Of a DNA stretch of 64,000 nt, positions 47,816 through 60,100 are shown piece after piece (position 1 is the stretch's first letter; the number at the start of each line of letters is the position of its first letter). The notes below the pieces were generated by a model, which saw only the letters and a program-made list of their open reading frames with translations, was not told the DNA's origin and did not search any database. The stretch is from Moringa oleifera (Eukaryota > Streptophyta > Magnoliopsida > Brassicales > Moringaceae): contig JAJFZO010000645.1 of assembly GCA_021397835.1 (NCBI GenBank), positions 930,001 through 994,000 on the forward strand, in the 5' to 3' direction. Position numbers and translations under genes: made by a program.

Positions 47816-48656
47816 AAAAGCAGATAAAAGAAAGATGCAAAAGAGAAAGCAGCATGCAGAAAGAAATGAAAGAAAAGAGGAAAAAAGAGAGACAATAAAG
47901 CAGATGTTAAAAAGTAAAGAAGAAGTCTATATAGTTAAAAGAAATTTGTAACACAAAAATAAGAAAGGGTAATATTCTTTTTATATGTCTTTTTCATCTC
48001 AAATGCAACTATTTGTAAACAATCTTTTAATAATAAATAAAAGACATAAAGTACTTGTACTATAGTTATGATAATCAACAGTATGGACCGAAAAAAACAA
48101 TTTATCTCTTCTGTCAAAGTAGGTCTCTGAATCATATTTACCATATTACAAATTTTGTTTTGAAATATGAGTTGTTAAGCAAGCAAAACTACCCAGAGAT
48201 TATGTCCTCTTGACTAGCCGGAAGCATTCAGAGGACATAGTTCATCTGAGAGAAACTGAAATTTTGAAGAATCTACTAGAGGAAGTTGAGTTTGAACTCA
48301 CTGGCCATAGGTTATAATTATGTGTATTATATGTATTTAGCATATATTACGTATCCTTATAGTTTAGTGAGCTAGTAAAATAATTGGAGTTCCAAAACAC
48401 TCCATAACTTCTATCTCATTTATATTATACTTATAAGTCACCCAACAATTTAAGAGCAATCCCATCTGTCTTTAAAATCTGCTACGGGATTTCAAATCCT
48501 TTCAAGCTCTCATATTTGTTTCCTTTTATATCATCGAAAACTGGTGCCACAACTTTTCTCTTAACTTTAGAGACAAAAATGTGTTTTTTCCAAAGCTTTC
48601 AACTCCTCTACCATTGTAACTCAACCACCCTCCTTCAACTCATATCTTGTCTCCTT

Positions 48657-49095
48657 TTGCCGAACCCAATGCTTATATTGCATTTGCGGGTAAAAGAGTA
48701 ATTGAACAAACATTGAATAAGACAGTGCCTGAAGGTTCACAAGCGGCTGAATATTTATTCCATAAGGGCTTATTCGATTCAATTGTACCACGTAATCCTT
48801 TAAAAGGTGTTCTGAGTGAGTTACTTCGGCTTCACGCTTTTTTTCCTTTGAATCAAAATTCAATCAAATAAAGCAACGTAGTTAGTTTATCAGAATCAAA
48901 GTAAAACCCTGAAGAATGGATTTTTCTTTGGTGACCTAAGATTGAATTGTAGAAAGAATCAGGCGGATAATTATTATTATTTTTTTTTACAGATATTACT
49001 GCTCACTAATCAATAAACCTTTATCAACAAGATAAAAAGCGAATTCTTCCTTCCGTGAAATTAGAATTAGGCGAGCAAAAAAAAACTGATTTCAT
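48657..49095 (+). pseudogene. accD: nuclear plastid DNA (NUPT): 3' end of accD plus spacer
   Basis: 48658-48871 reads [20 protein letters not shown] and onward to FPLNQNSIK with a stop. This is the C-terminal part of the chloroplast-encoded carboxyltransferase beta subunit of acetyl-CoA carboxylase (accD), unmistakable for plants. About 220 bases of plastid-like spacer follow, to about 49095. The coding part has no internal stop, so the transfer is fairly recent, but only the last 70 or so codons are present and there is no nuclear expression context. Boundaries are judged by comparison with duplication copy 1, which lacks the insertion. Confidence 0.93.
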
Positions 49096-49229
49096 TCTTT
49101 CGTTGTAATATACACAATTCAACTTGAAGGAGAGTGTGAAAATATCTCAAAAATCTGTTCGAGTTCTCCAAAAATAAGAGATTGACCACAGGTATGAACC
49201 TCCCCGTAACTTCTATACCCAAGTGACAA

Positions 49230-50200
49230 GTTTATATTGATAACCATAGAGGAAGGTGCACATGATGTTGAATAATAGGCCTATGTTGAATAGCTACAAG
49301 GACTAACAAAACTTATTTTGACAGTGACTAACTTTTCCACAAGAGAAAAAGTCTCAAGGAAGTCAATTCCTCCTATTGATTAATCACTTTGCAACCAAAC
49401 ATGCGTTATATTTGTCCATGGTGCCATCTGAACAATACTTGATTTTGTAAATCCACTTACAACCAATGGTATGATTTTCGAGAGATAATCAAACAACAAA
49501 CCAAATTTGATTGGTCTATATTGCATTAACCTCAGTTCTCATATCACCTCTTCAGTGAGGAAATGGACTATTTGATGATAAACTATGGCTCAAAGTGGGC
49601 AGACATTTTAGGAACAAAGTGGGAATTGGACTATCATGTAAAAGGTTGCAATAAAATCTCATAGTTAAAAGGTACGTAGGATGATGGGTCTAATGGATCT
49701 ATAGAGAAGAGGAAGTTCATAAGAAGCACAACTGGTTGTGAATCAAGAGGAAATGGCGTTGGAGAAAAGTAAGTATTATAAAACTAATATTGGGAGAGGT
49801 AGAATGATAAGAAAAAGCCATACAGCATTTGGTGGTAAAGTAGGGTTAACCAAGTGAGGAAAAGATCTACGAAATCATATTGAGGCACTATGGTATGAAA
49901 CGGGAAATAGTCTTCATGAAAATTAACATGTTAAGAAACAGAAACTTATTTTGTTTCCACATCACACAATTTATACGTCTTTATTCTTGGAAGACAGCTA
50001 ATAGACATGCGAGCTCTTTGATGAAATTTGTTGTGATTGTTAGATAAGTTGGATGGAAATGCCAAACAACCAAATACTTTAAAAGTGTAGTCAAGTAGAG
50101 TGTGATACGAAGCCTTATTAGGTGTCTTCTTGCGTAGCAAGGAGTTGGTGAATGGTTTGTAGACAAAGAAAATTGAAAATTGATGAGCAATGTATAGTGA
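49230..50200 (-). mobile_element. Ty1/copia fragment (integrase end and start of reverse transcriptase)
   Basis: The minus strand reads KVFGCLAFPSNLSNNHNKF near 50060, then FHEDYFPFH near 49920, the integrase C-terminal signature. Further on come YCSDGTMDKYNACLVAK near 49430-49370 and PxETFSLVEKLVTVK-like wording near 49330, the start of the reverse transcriptase. Broken by stops and frameshifts; no LTRs found. It is different from the copia pieces at 36-42 kb. Confidence 0.8.
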
Positions 50201-50671
50201 TTGGGTTTGGTCTTATTATATGATCGGGTCTATTATCTAAGAACATGAGGCATTCTTTAGAGGTATGATCGAGTTTAAATGATATGAACAATTAAGAGGA
50301 TTTAATGCTGAGATTTGATGCTAAGTATAAGTGATCGGGGTAATAAAATAGAAAATTCAAAGAACTTTAGAAAAAATCATGCAAAAGAAATTCATCAGTA
50401 TAAGAATAAACTTAAAAAGAGATTAATGTCATCAGAGTTCAAGTGCCATACCAACATAAGAAAATCAATATTATACTCAAAATTGCAAAATGATAAACAA
50501 ATGAAGATTGTTCTTGAATTACAATCCATAAAAAGAAACAAAAAGACTACTAGTTAACTTCTTGGTTAACAAGGACTATAGATGAAGAAGTAGCTTTCTT
50601 GGCAACATTAGCAACTGAAGAAGTCAAAAACAAGGGCAGATTCAGAGGCCCTGACATCTTAATCATTGTGG
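50200..50671. other. unassigned DNA before the chromovirus
   Basis: An 80-codon lysine-rich frame (50315-50557, plus) has low-complexity composition and no recognised family. Nothing else was identified. Confidence 0.4.
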
Positions 50672-50676
50672 GTATC

Positions 50677-51471
50677 TGTAGCCCCTTACCTATAAGTGGC
50701 GTGGTGGCACGGTGAAGACATGAGATGCTCATCGAGGCTCCAGCCCAAGTGATGCCATGGAAATCATCACAAGCGGGTGTTGACACATGCTTGGAGTTGC
50801 TCAAGGGAGTAGCCTACTCGCCATGGATGTCGGGCAAGTCCTTGACGCGTGGGTCATAAGAGATGGCTTGTGGGGATTGGACATGGTGCAAGACACTTGG
50901 CAAGCGGGTGAACAAAACACTCACGAAAAATTGACATGGGCTCATGTTGGCATCGTATGAGGAGCGCAAATGACTATGAGGCACTCAGGGTGTGCTTGGT
51001 TGGCTTAGCCCATGTAGTTGGCAGCAGTTGGCAGCGATTACTAGCGGTTACCAGCGGTTACCACCAGTTAGAGGCACTTGCAAAGGAGTGGGACACTTGT
51101 CGCCAAGAGTCAAAGTTAAAGCTGCATGCTTGCCTACTTTAGTGGGAATGGAATCCCATTACCCTAGGGCGGTTGGGGGTGTCAATCGCCAAGTTTTGTA
51201 AGCTATATAAACCCATGGGCAGAGTCATCAAAGTGTGTAATGTCCTGCTGCGTTTAGAGTATATATTCTTATTCATAAATCAAAAAGGTTGGGATTAGTT
51301 CCCATAAACACTTGTGTCTCTCTTTCACTCTTTCTCATGTGCGTGTGTGTGGGTTTCTAATTTAAAGCTCACTTGATGTTGAGAGCATTCGTAGCGGATT
51401 AGCTGATGAGTTGGGTGTCACTCGTGCCATTACTCGATAAAAAGTCAAGCCTAGAGCTCAACCGTGTGACA
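50677..51471 (+). repeat. 5' LTR of the chromovirus
   Basis: 795 bp, TGTAGCCCC...GTGTGACA. It carries a TATATAAA-like promoter element at about 51212. It is 15 bp longer than the other LTR, mainly because AGCGGTTACC is reiterated near 51038-51062. Confidence 0.92.
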
Positions 51472-51474
51472 ATT

Positions 51475-51487
51475 TGGTATTAGAGCC
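51475..51487 (+). other. primer-binding site of the chromovirus
   Basis: TGGTATTAGAGCC, one mismatch to the tRNA-iMet complement, three bases inside the LTR. Confidence 0.85.
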
Positions 51488-54400
51488 CAGTTTCGTTGGC
51501 AACTTTGGTTGGTCGCGATGAACGAGATAAGAGAAAGACTAACCTGTTTGGAGGATTTCGTAGGTGCTTCTTAAAGTGATGATGCTACGAGTCTTGCTTT
51601 TTAAACCGAACAACATATGGAACAACTGAGGGTGGCCCAAAATGTGTTGGTTGAAATACGAAGGGATGTGGATGTCCACTTCACATCTGTCATGAAAGGT
51701 ATCGTATGTTTGACAGACTCGATAAGGGAAGATGAAAAAGATTTGAGAGATGAGCTCACGTTGCTAAAGAGGGCTGTGATGAACCTCTTAATACAAGGGG
51801 AACGTGGCTCATCCAAAATAAAAATCCCTTACCTAAAGTCTTTCGATGGTAGTCAAAACTCCAAAGAGCTCGAGAATTTTCTATAAGACATCGAGTAATA
51901 TTTTAAAGCTGCTCGCATCCCAGAGGAGGAGCGAGTGACAATCACCAGCATGTATTTGCAAAGAGATGCAAAGCTCTGATGGCGAACTTGAATCAAGGAT
52001 GATACTAGTGCAGGGAGGCCAAAGATTGAAACATGGGATGTGTTGAAAAAGGAATTGAAGGATCAATTTCTTCCATGCAACACTGCTTAGGTTGCAAGGG
52101 AATCCCTCAAAAAGCTCAAGCACTCAGGTTCGGTGTGAAAGTATGTGAAAGAGTTTAGCTCCTTGTTGCTGGATATTAAAAACATGTCGGAGGAAGATAA
52201 GATGTTTAACTTCTTATTGGGACTACAACCTTGGGCACAGGCTAAGTTATGAAGGCAAGTCATAGGAGACTTGCCAAGTGCAATTGTCGCTGCTGAGGAG
52301 CTTGTAGATTACAAGTATTTTGGTGTATCCAATTCATAAGGTGGGAAAAAAAATGATGGTGCAAAGAAAAATGAGAAGGCCCCTGGCCATAAGAATGGCA
52401 AGAAACCTAACGGTGGCATGAAAGATAACGGTGGGAATAGAAAGGTTGGCGATAAGTCCTTTTCAAAAGATAAAGGGAAGAATCCTACGAGATACTTTAC
52501 ATATGGTGGACCACACATGGCTAGAGAGTGTACAAAGCGAGAGAAATTAAATGCTTTGATACGCAAGATGAGGAAGAAAACTCGAATGAAGGCTCATCAC
52601 GGGTGAACCCTCTCTAACTATTGAATGCAATCACAATGAGTAGTCAAGTTTAATACAAAGGCTTGATGTACGTAATGGTGCAAGTCAATGGGAAGGTTGT
52701 ACAAGCTATGGTAGACATGGGTGCTACCAACAACTTTGTGGTACAATGTGTGGTTGGTTCGTTGGGTCTGACCGTTGTAAAAAATTTCACCAAGCTGAAG
52801 GCAGTGAATTTGAAGGCAAAGCCTATCTTAGACTCAGCTATGTGCAACTTGAAGGTGGATAAATGGTTAGGGCAATGCAACCTAACGGTGATACCCATCG
52901 ATGATTTTGACTTGATATTGAGGAGCGAGTTTCTGGCCTTCGCCAAGGTGTTGGTGATTCCACACCTTCGAAGGATGCTTATAGGTGATGAGGGAAACTC
53001 ATGCTTTATTGCTGCCATAAAAAATGGTCAACAAGCGATAAAAAAGGAAATTGAATTATAATCTGCTAAGCAATTTAAGAATGGGATAAAATAGGGTAAT
53101 CAAGCATATGTGACTACTTTGATTAATATCAAGCCTAATCAACAGGTCGAAGTACCTGACATGGTGATAGAAGTCTTGAAAGAATTCTCAAACACATTGC
53201 CCGTGAGTTACTGAAAGAATTGCCACTGAAGAGGAAAATTAATTATGAAATTGAGTTGAAGCCAGGAGCTAGACCACCGGCTAAAGCTCCATACAGAATG
53301 TCTTCATTAGAATTGGTTGAGTTGAGAAAGTAACTCGATGAACTGTTGCAAGCGTGTCTCATTCAGCCTTCAAAAGCTCCATATGGTACATCGGTGCTGT
53401 TTTAAAAGAAACAAGATGGATCCTTGAGGATGTGCGTGGACTATCGAGCACTGAACAAGGTAACAGTGAAGAATAAGTACCTTGTCTCGAATGTGGCTGA
53501 CTTGTTCCATCGGTTGTCTAAAGCATCTTATTTCACAAAGTTGGACTTGCGGTCTGGGTATTTGCAAGTAAGGATCAAGGTAGTGGATGAGCCAAGGACA
53601 ACACGTGTGACTAGATACGGATCTTATGAATTTCTTGTGATGTCTTTTGGCTTAACAAATGCTCCTGCCATATTTTGCAATCTGATGAATGATATGCTAT
53701 ATGAATTTTTAGATGAATTTATGATTATTTACTTGGATGACATTGTGGTGTATAGTGAATCACTTAAAAGCTATCTTTTCTAAGTTAAGAGAGTACAAGC
53801 TCTATGTGAAGAAAGAGAAGTGCGAATTTTGTCATCAAGAAGTGCATTTCTTGGGGCATTGGGTTAGCAAGAGCCAAATCAGAATGGATGAACAAAGGTG
53901 CAGGCCATTGTAGATTGGCCTATGCCAAGGAAGATCTCTGACTTGCAATCATTCCTTGAGTTGGCTAACTACTACTGAAAATTCATCAAAGGATACTCAA
54001 AGAAAGTAAACCCTTTCACAGATCTGCTCAAGAAGGAGCAAGTTTGGTGCTGGACGGATGCTTGTTAGGATGCTTTCGAGAAGCCAAAGACAACAGTGTC
54101 TTCAAAGCCCATTTTGATCTTACTAGATTTCGAAAAACCCTTTGAAGTACAAACTGATACTTCAGATAAGGCCATTGGAGTGGCTTTGGTGCAAGAGAGA
54201 CACCTCATTGCTTTTGAGAGTCGAAAGTTAAAGGATGCGGAGCAGAGGTATTCAGTTCATGAGAAAGAAATGGCTGCTGTGGTGCATTACTTGGATGTGT
54301 GAAGACACTACTTGTTGGGTACAAAGTTTACAATGATGATAAAAAATGTAGCAAACACTTACTCAAGATCTAGAAGAAGTTGACTCATAAGCAAGCACGT

Positions 54401-56019
54401 TGGCAAGAGTTCCTTGTTGAGTTTGATTTTATGTGGCTACATAAACCTGGTAGGCAGAATCAAGTAGTGGATGCTTTAAGCAGAAAAGAAGTTGAAGCCT
54501 ATATTGCAGCATTGTCTTCGGTGTAAGCAACGTTTTGTGATCGAGTCAAAGAACAGTCTCAGCTAGACTCAGTTATACGAAGTTTAAGTAATAAGTTTTA
54601 GAGGGCCTGGTGCAAAAGTATTGGCTAGGAGATGACCTACTATATGCCAAGGGTAGTAGGCTATTTGTGCCAAGTGGTAGTGGCTTGAGGTGAGAGTTAC
54701 TTAAGGAACCCATGACCCTCAATGGGCAGGTCACCGAAGAGTGGAAAGAATGATAGCTTTACTGAAAAAGTCATATTTTTGGCCAAAGATGGAAGAAGAC
54801 ATCGAGTTCAATGTCAAGACTTATCTCATGTGTCAACAAGACAAGATCAAAAGAAAGAAAGAGGCAGGATTATTACAGCCCCTGCCTATTCCAGAGAAGC
54901 CATGGCAATCCATCTCCATGGACTTCCTTGTTGGTTTTTCAAAAGTGAAAGGTATGAGATCCATCCTTATGATGGTAGATCATTTTTCTAAATATGCTAT
55001 TTTCATTACTGCACCATAAGTTTATCTAGCAGAGATTACAGCTGAGCTAATCATGAGAAATGTGGTAAAGTATTTCGGGTTGTCTAGGGATAGAATCAGT
55101 GATAGAGACTCATGATTCACGAGTTGGTTTTGGATAACTCTTTTCAACATGATGGGGGTCATAATTAAAGTTTTTCACTGTTAATCATCCCCAAATAAAT
55201 GACCAAATTAAGCGAGTGAACCAATTATTAGAGGAATATCTGAGACACTATGTCATTGCCAGCTAATGAAATTAGTTAGACTTGTTGGATGTTGCTCAGT
55301 TTTACTATAATATCCGTCGTTCCTCAGCTACAGGGATGAGCCCAACAAAGATAGTTCTTGGAAGGCAGCCTCTTACTCCATATGAGATTGCAAAACAAAA
55401 ATCGAAAGGGCCTTATCTAGTAGCTTATCGGTTTGCTTGAGATAAAACAGAGCTGGTGGGGCAGGCCCGCGATCATTTGGCTAAGGCAGCCAAACGAATG
55501 AAAAGGTATGCTTATGAAAAAAGAAGGGACTTGGAGTTCAATATGGGGGATAAAGTGATGTTAAAGCTTACCCCATAAATCTAGAAAAATGTCACTGATA
55601 AAAGATATCACAAAAGGCTCGTACAAAAGTATGATAGTCCATTCGAAGTTATCAAGAAGGTAGGTAACGTGGCTTATAGATTGCAGCTGCCCAAATAATT
55701 TAAGGTACATCCAACATTTCATGTTAGTTTCCTAAAGAAATATCATGAAGATGCTAACACAGATCCAGTGAAAGCAAAAAGAGCTCCTTCAACGGTTTGA
55801 AAGCACTTTAATAAGGACCTTACGAAGATCCTTGATCATAAAACGCTTGAAGCGAGTAAGAAAAATAGACAAACAAAATACTTGGTACAATGGCATGGCG
55901 AAGAAGCAACCGATGCTATTGGGAAAAGGCAGTGACCTTGTGGCAGTTTGAAGATAAGATCCAAGCTTATCTATAAGGTGTAGCGACGAGGATGGCAAAC
56001 TTTTCTGGTGGGAGTAGTT

Positions 56020-56799
56020 TGTAAGCCCCTTACCTATGAGTGGCATAGTAGTAGGGTGAAGACATGGGATGCTTATCGAGGCCCCAACCCAAGTGATACC
56101 ATAGGAAGTATCACAAGCGGGTGTTGACACATGCTTGGGACTGTTCGAGGGAGTAGCCTACTCACCATGGGTGTCGAGCGAGTCCTTGACGCGTGGGTCA
56201 TAAGAGATGACTTGTGGGGATTGGACATGGTGCAAGGCACTTGGCAAGTGAGTGAGCAGAAACACTCACGAATAACTGACATGGGCTCGCGTTGGCACCG
56301 TATCAGTAGTGCGAATAAGTATGAGGCATCCGGGGTGTGTTTGGTTGGCTTAGCCCATGCGATTAGCAGCAGTTGGCAACAGTTGCCACCAATTAGAGGC
56401 ACTTGCAAAAGAGTGGGGCACTTGTCGCTAAGAGTCGAAGTCAAAGTTACATGCTTGCCTAGTTTAGTGGGAATGGAATCCCATTACCCTAGGGCAGTTG
56501 GGGGTGTCAACCGCCAAGTTTTGTAGGCTACATAAATCCACGGGCAGAGTCATCAAAATGTGTTATGTCGTGCTGCGTTTATTGTATACATCCTTATTCA
56601 TAAAATAAAAAAAAGGTTAGGATTGGTTCCCGTAAACACTTGTGTCTCTCTTTCACTCTCTCTCGTGTGCGTGTATGTGGATTTCTAATTTAAAGCTCAC
56701 TTGATATTGAGGGCATTCGTAGCAGATTGGCTGACGAGTTGAGTGTCACTCATGTTATCACTTGGTGAAGATTCGAGCTTAAAGCTCAACCGTGTGATA
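56020..56799 (+). repeat. 3' LTR of the chromovirus
   Basis: 780 bp, TGTAAGCCCC...GTGTGATA, preceded by the purine-rich GGTGGGAGTAGT (56008-56019). It differs from the 5' LTR at roughly one base in ten over the first 250 bases by eye, so the insertion is old. Confidence 0.92.
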
Positions 56800-56804
56800 G
56801 TATC

Positions 56805-57900
56805 CAAGGTCGGGTCATCGGTTATTGAAGGCTCTGTTTGTGGCATAAGGGGGAGAAACAATCACCTAATCAAAGTTGAGGTAAAGATGTTTATCTTTAA
56901 AGAACATGTACTAACAAAAGTGTGGATCCGACAGCAAAATTATTTTAGATTCATGCTACCCAGTTTTTTGTCAAGTCGGGGTTACTTTAACACTAAATCT
57001 AATGTCGTTGGCTCGTACAGTTCTATTATCATGCACATCGCATCCAAAGTCTCAGGTCCCTTAGTAAAAAACATCATAAGTTTTAGTCATAGTAATTTAT
57101 TTATATTTTTACTATTTTTAGTTTCTTAGAAGTATTGATTGTCATACTTTCTTTTTATAGTGATAATTACGGCCTTCATATGCTATGTACGATAGAGTAT
57201 TTATTAGCTAGCAACTCATTGAAATACACTGATACTCAAATGCAAAAAATTAGAAAGCACATTACCATCAATGTATTTGCTAACTCGAGAGAAAGATGAT
57301 CCATCATGAAAGCTCGATTAAGTATATATTTTTTACACAATTATTTTGTATTATATTTTTCTTATGTATGTTTCATATATATAAAGCAATATTGAAATTA
57401 AGCCAATTTTATGTTTAAAACCAAGAGGGAATGAAATGAGAGTAATCATAGTACGATTTTAACTAAAAGATATTATAAAATTAAGACAAATTCTTACATT
57501 TAAAATAAATAATAAACAAGATGTCATGAAATTGGACAATATCATATGATTTTTGTCAAAAAGAAGGTATGAAACTATTGACAATCATCATATGATTTTA
57601 TCAAAAGATGTCATGATTTGTAAAACTTTTTACTTTAAAGGGATGGATTATCATCATACGATTTACTAATCTTATTACAATTTTTCTTAACGATAGACGA
57701 TTTATGGAAAACACTCATGAAGTATACAATTTCAATGTCGATATTAGTTTGCTTTTACATGCATTACCTGTTGTATTCTCAAATATATGGTAAGTTAATG
57801 GTATCAAAAGATAACCAATCAATAGTTTGTTTCCTAAATATATAATCAATCAACAATATCAAATACATTATATATCATAAGTTAATGACATCATTATCAA
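56805..57900. other. unassigned DNA between chromovirus and MULE relic
   Basis: No recognised gene. The plus-strand frame 56743-57129 starts inside the LTR and is not credible. Near 57450-57720 the motif TCATCATATGATTT/GTCATGATTT recurs several times. This could be the end region of the neighbouring Mutator-like element, but no terminal inverted repeat was established. Confidence 0.4.
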
Positions 57901-60100
57901 TTAAAGATAAACATGGGGTAGTAGTGCTAGTTTGTGAGCTGTGTCTAACCATACTATAATTATGACATTTACAACGCAACTATTCTAACTCATCCGATGA
58001 TTGAGAATGACTTCCTTTATTGTGATACTGTGAGTTTGAGCATAACAAATGATTGTGTCCATTTTAGCTACACCTTGAACATTTTTTTTACCGTGTCCTC
58101 TCCCCACTAGAGGCTATTTTTTGGTTCTATGGATGACCCACATGCTTGCCATTATTTGGTGATAATATAATAACTTTTTTGACTTTTTCAAGTACATCCT
58201 AATTAGATTTATTACCAACTGGATAGATTGGCTCAGTGTATGCTGTTACTAAGTGCTCCTATTTATGTTCCCTGCAAAAAAATGAAAAGTGATAAAGTTA
58301 ATAAAATAAAAATAAATAATAAAAAACATTATCAATAAATAATAAATATCACCTAGATACTATTAATGCATGTGCACTGGTAAAAGATTAGCCTGAAACT
58401 CTTTACAAGTGCAAGTACATTCCATAAGGTTAACGACCACCTCTTTATCTTTATACCTAATCAGGAATATATTCCAATCAATGTTAGAAGCCATCATCTA
58501 TAATGAAATTTTTTAGTCTTTCATTGATCAAAGAGTGGACTCTTTCAGTTAATTGTGTTTTTTAAATCTTAGCTTTCTCATATTTGTCATAAAACTAACA
58601 TTACATCATCATATCTTTAATGAATTCCAATAGAGTAATGATGCGTAACTCGTTGGCAAATCAAAGACATGAATTCAAGCTTTCAATAATATCAGTGGTC
58701 ATAAGTTGGTATCATCTTCGAGGGCAGTACAGACGAGACCATTTCCTAGATCTTCCTTCATGATATATTAAAACGCTTGAGGGTGGTTAGCTTGCAATTC
58801 AGTCATCGATTGACTAAATTTAGACTCTTGATATACCCTTGCTGCATTATAGAATATCTTGGATATCTTGGATATTTCTTTTCTCTTGAATTTATTTTTA
58901 TATTTTGGATCATATGCAAAAACATAACCCATGACAAGAATTAGAAAAGACTTTTAGAATGGCCTTTGTAATACTAGCCTAATGATCCAATATAATAACC
59001 AAGTCCTCAATAGGACCAATAGCTTTCTTCAGTTACTCCAAAAATCACTTCCAAGCTTCATAATTTTTCGAGTCATCATAACCAAATGTCAGTAGGTATA
59101 TCTGTTCATTTTCACCCTTGCACACCGCTGCGAACATGACACCTTGAAGTCTTCCTTTCAGTTGAGTGGTATCAATAGCAATGATTGATCTAATCACTGA
59201 ATAGAACCCTCTAAATGATTATCTAAGAGCTACAGAGAAATACTTAAATCAATTAGTCTCATCTTTGATGCATATGTAAGTCTTAGTTCTTAGATTAACT
59301 ATTTGCAAAATGTGACAATATGTTGACAATTATTGGTACAACTTAACTGGGTCAGCATAATAGGAGATAATGCATACTTTTTCGCTTTTTAAGCTTTGTT
59401 ATATAAAATTTGTATACTATATGATTCTTTTATGTCATCCATGATATCTTTTGGTTTAATAATTTTAGCATTAGTGCATAATCATCGGGCAATAATTTCT
59501 TTAATAATGGTAGAACTTGCTTGTCGATGTCGTCAATGTAACTCCTCGGTTGTTCAAGTATATGCCAAATCACAACGTCTAATTTGAAAAAATTATCCTT
59601 GTGCAATTCTCATAGAACAGACCTTCAATGCATAAATTTTTTCTTTACAAACAATCTTAAATACTAATTTGTTGGATCTAGTAACTCTAAATTCAAAGTT
59701 CTCAGTCAATGTATATATATCCAAAAAATTATTTCAACTCTTTATTATTTGAGAAAAATTGACCTCTAGTAAGGGTATTAATTGAAGTCACTGATTCCAT
59801 AGTAGAAGCTTGAACAATACTATATAACTCTACACCAAACACATTATACCTCCTAGTAACACTATCACTTATATTGTTATGTACTTCAAAGCATGTAGGC
59901 GGCACGTAATGTGGGACAAGTTCTCATCATCGAGCTCAACTTCGATAATGGATTCATATTGCTCTTCTTCAATAAGCTGAGTAGACTTAATTTCTAAGAT
60001 TAGATACTCAACCTAACATCATAGTTCATCGACTCATTTAAGTCGATCTCATCAGCATTATGAGTGTTACAAGGAGTTTCATTATGGAATAATAGTTCTG
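57900..60100 (-). mobile_element. Mutator-like element (MULE) transposase relic
   Basis: The minus strand gives the MuDR transposase core: IRSIIAIDTTQLKGRLQGVM near 59200 (first Asp of the DDE triad), NEQIYLLTFGYDDSKNYEAW near 59100, IEDLVIILDH near 59000 (second Asp). TTDIIESLN follows near 58690, and a SWIM zinc finger ECTCTCKEFQ near 58420. A basic tail with RGHGK near 58110 is followed by further degenerate sequence to about 57900. The region up to about 60100 fits the N-terminal part. Stops are frequent. Ends are approximate and the terminal inverted repeats were not found. Confidence 0.78.

Larger units (their letters stand above)
46719..49160 (+). repeat. tandem duplication, copy 2 (broken MLP, plastid insertion)
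   Basis: Second copy of 43963-46490. Relative to copy 1 it lacks a piece of the distal promoter (near 47125), has a different core promoter, lacks most of MLP exon 2 with its 3' end (about 500 bases), and carries about 440 bases of plastid DNA at 48657-49095. Homology resumes after the plastid piece at TTGTAATATACACAATTC (counterpart TTGTAGCATACACAATCC in copy 1) and ends near 49160. Confidence 0.88.
50672..56804 (+). mobile_element. complete but defective Ty3/gypsy chromovirus with GTATC target-site duplication
   Basis: The element itself is 50677-56799, bounded by GTATC at 50672-50676 and 56800-56804. LTRs 50677-51471 and 56020-56799; tRNA-Met primer-binding site at 51475-51487. Gag starts at ATG 51518 but stops after 18 codons; its body and a zinc-knuckle remnant (YGGPHMAREC, first Cys lost) run to about 52600. 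Protease 52663-53061 reads MVDMGATNNF (Thr to Met in the DTG site). Reverse transcriptase about 53240-53790 keeps YLDDIVVY. RNase H 54096-54520; integrase about 54700-55450; chromodomain about 55820-55980 (KYLVQWHGEE). The C-terminal chromodomain makes it a chromovirus. Frame disruptions in every gene mean it cannot move by itself. Confidence 0.95.

Noticed and set aside
48621..48863. 80-codon minus-strand frame over the plastid fragment
   Set aside because: It is the antisense of accD; the plus strand matches a known chloroplast protein.
48657..49095. Mitochondrial rather than plastid origin of the organelle fragment
   Set aside because: The coding content is accD, a plastid gene. A route through plastid DNA already residing in the mitochondrion cannot be excluded but is not the simplest reading.
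50936..51201. Two plus-strand frames of 68-69 codons
   Set aside because: They lie wholly inside the chromovirus 5' LTR, with a counterpart in the 3' LTR; LTR sequence, not genes.
53650..53790. Functional reverse transcriptase because YLDD is intact
   Set aside because: Stops and frameshifts before and after this block, and the damaged protease and gag, rule out an active element.
56743..57129. 128-codon plus-strand frame
   Set aside because: It begins in the 3' LTR and crosses its boundary and the target-site duplication into unrelated DNA, so it is a chance frame.
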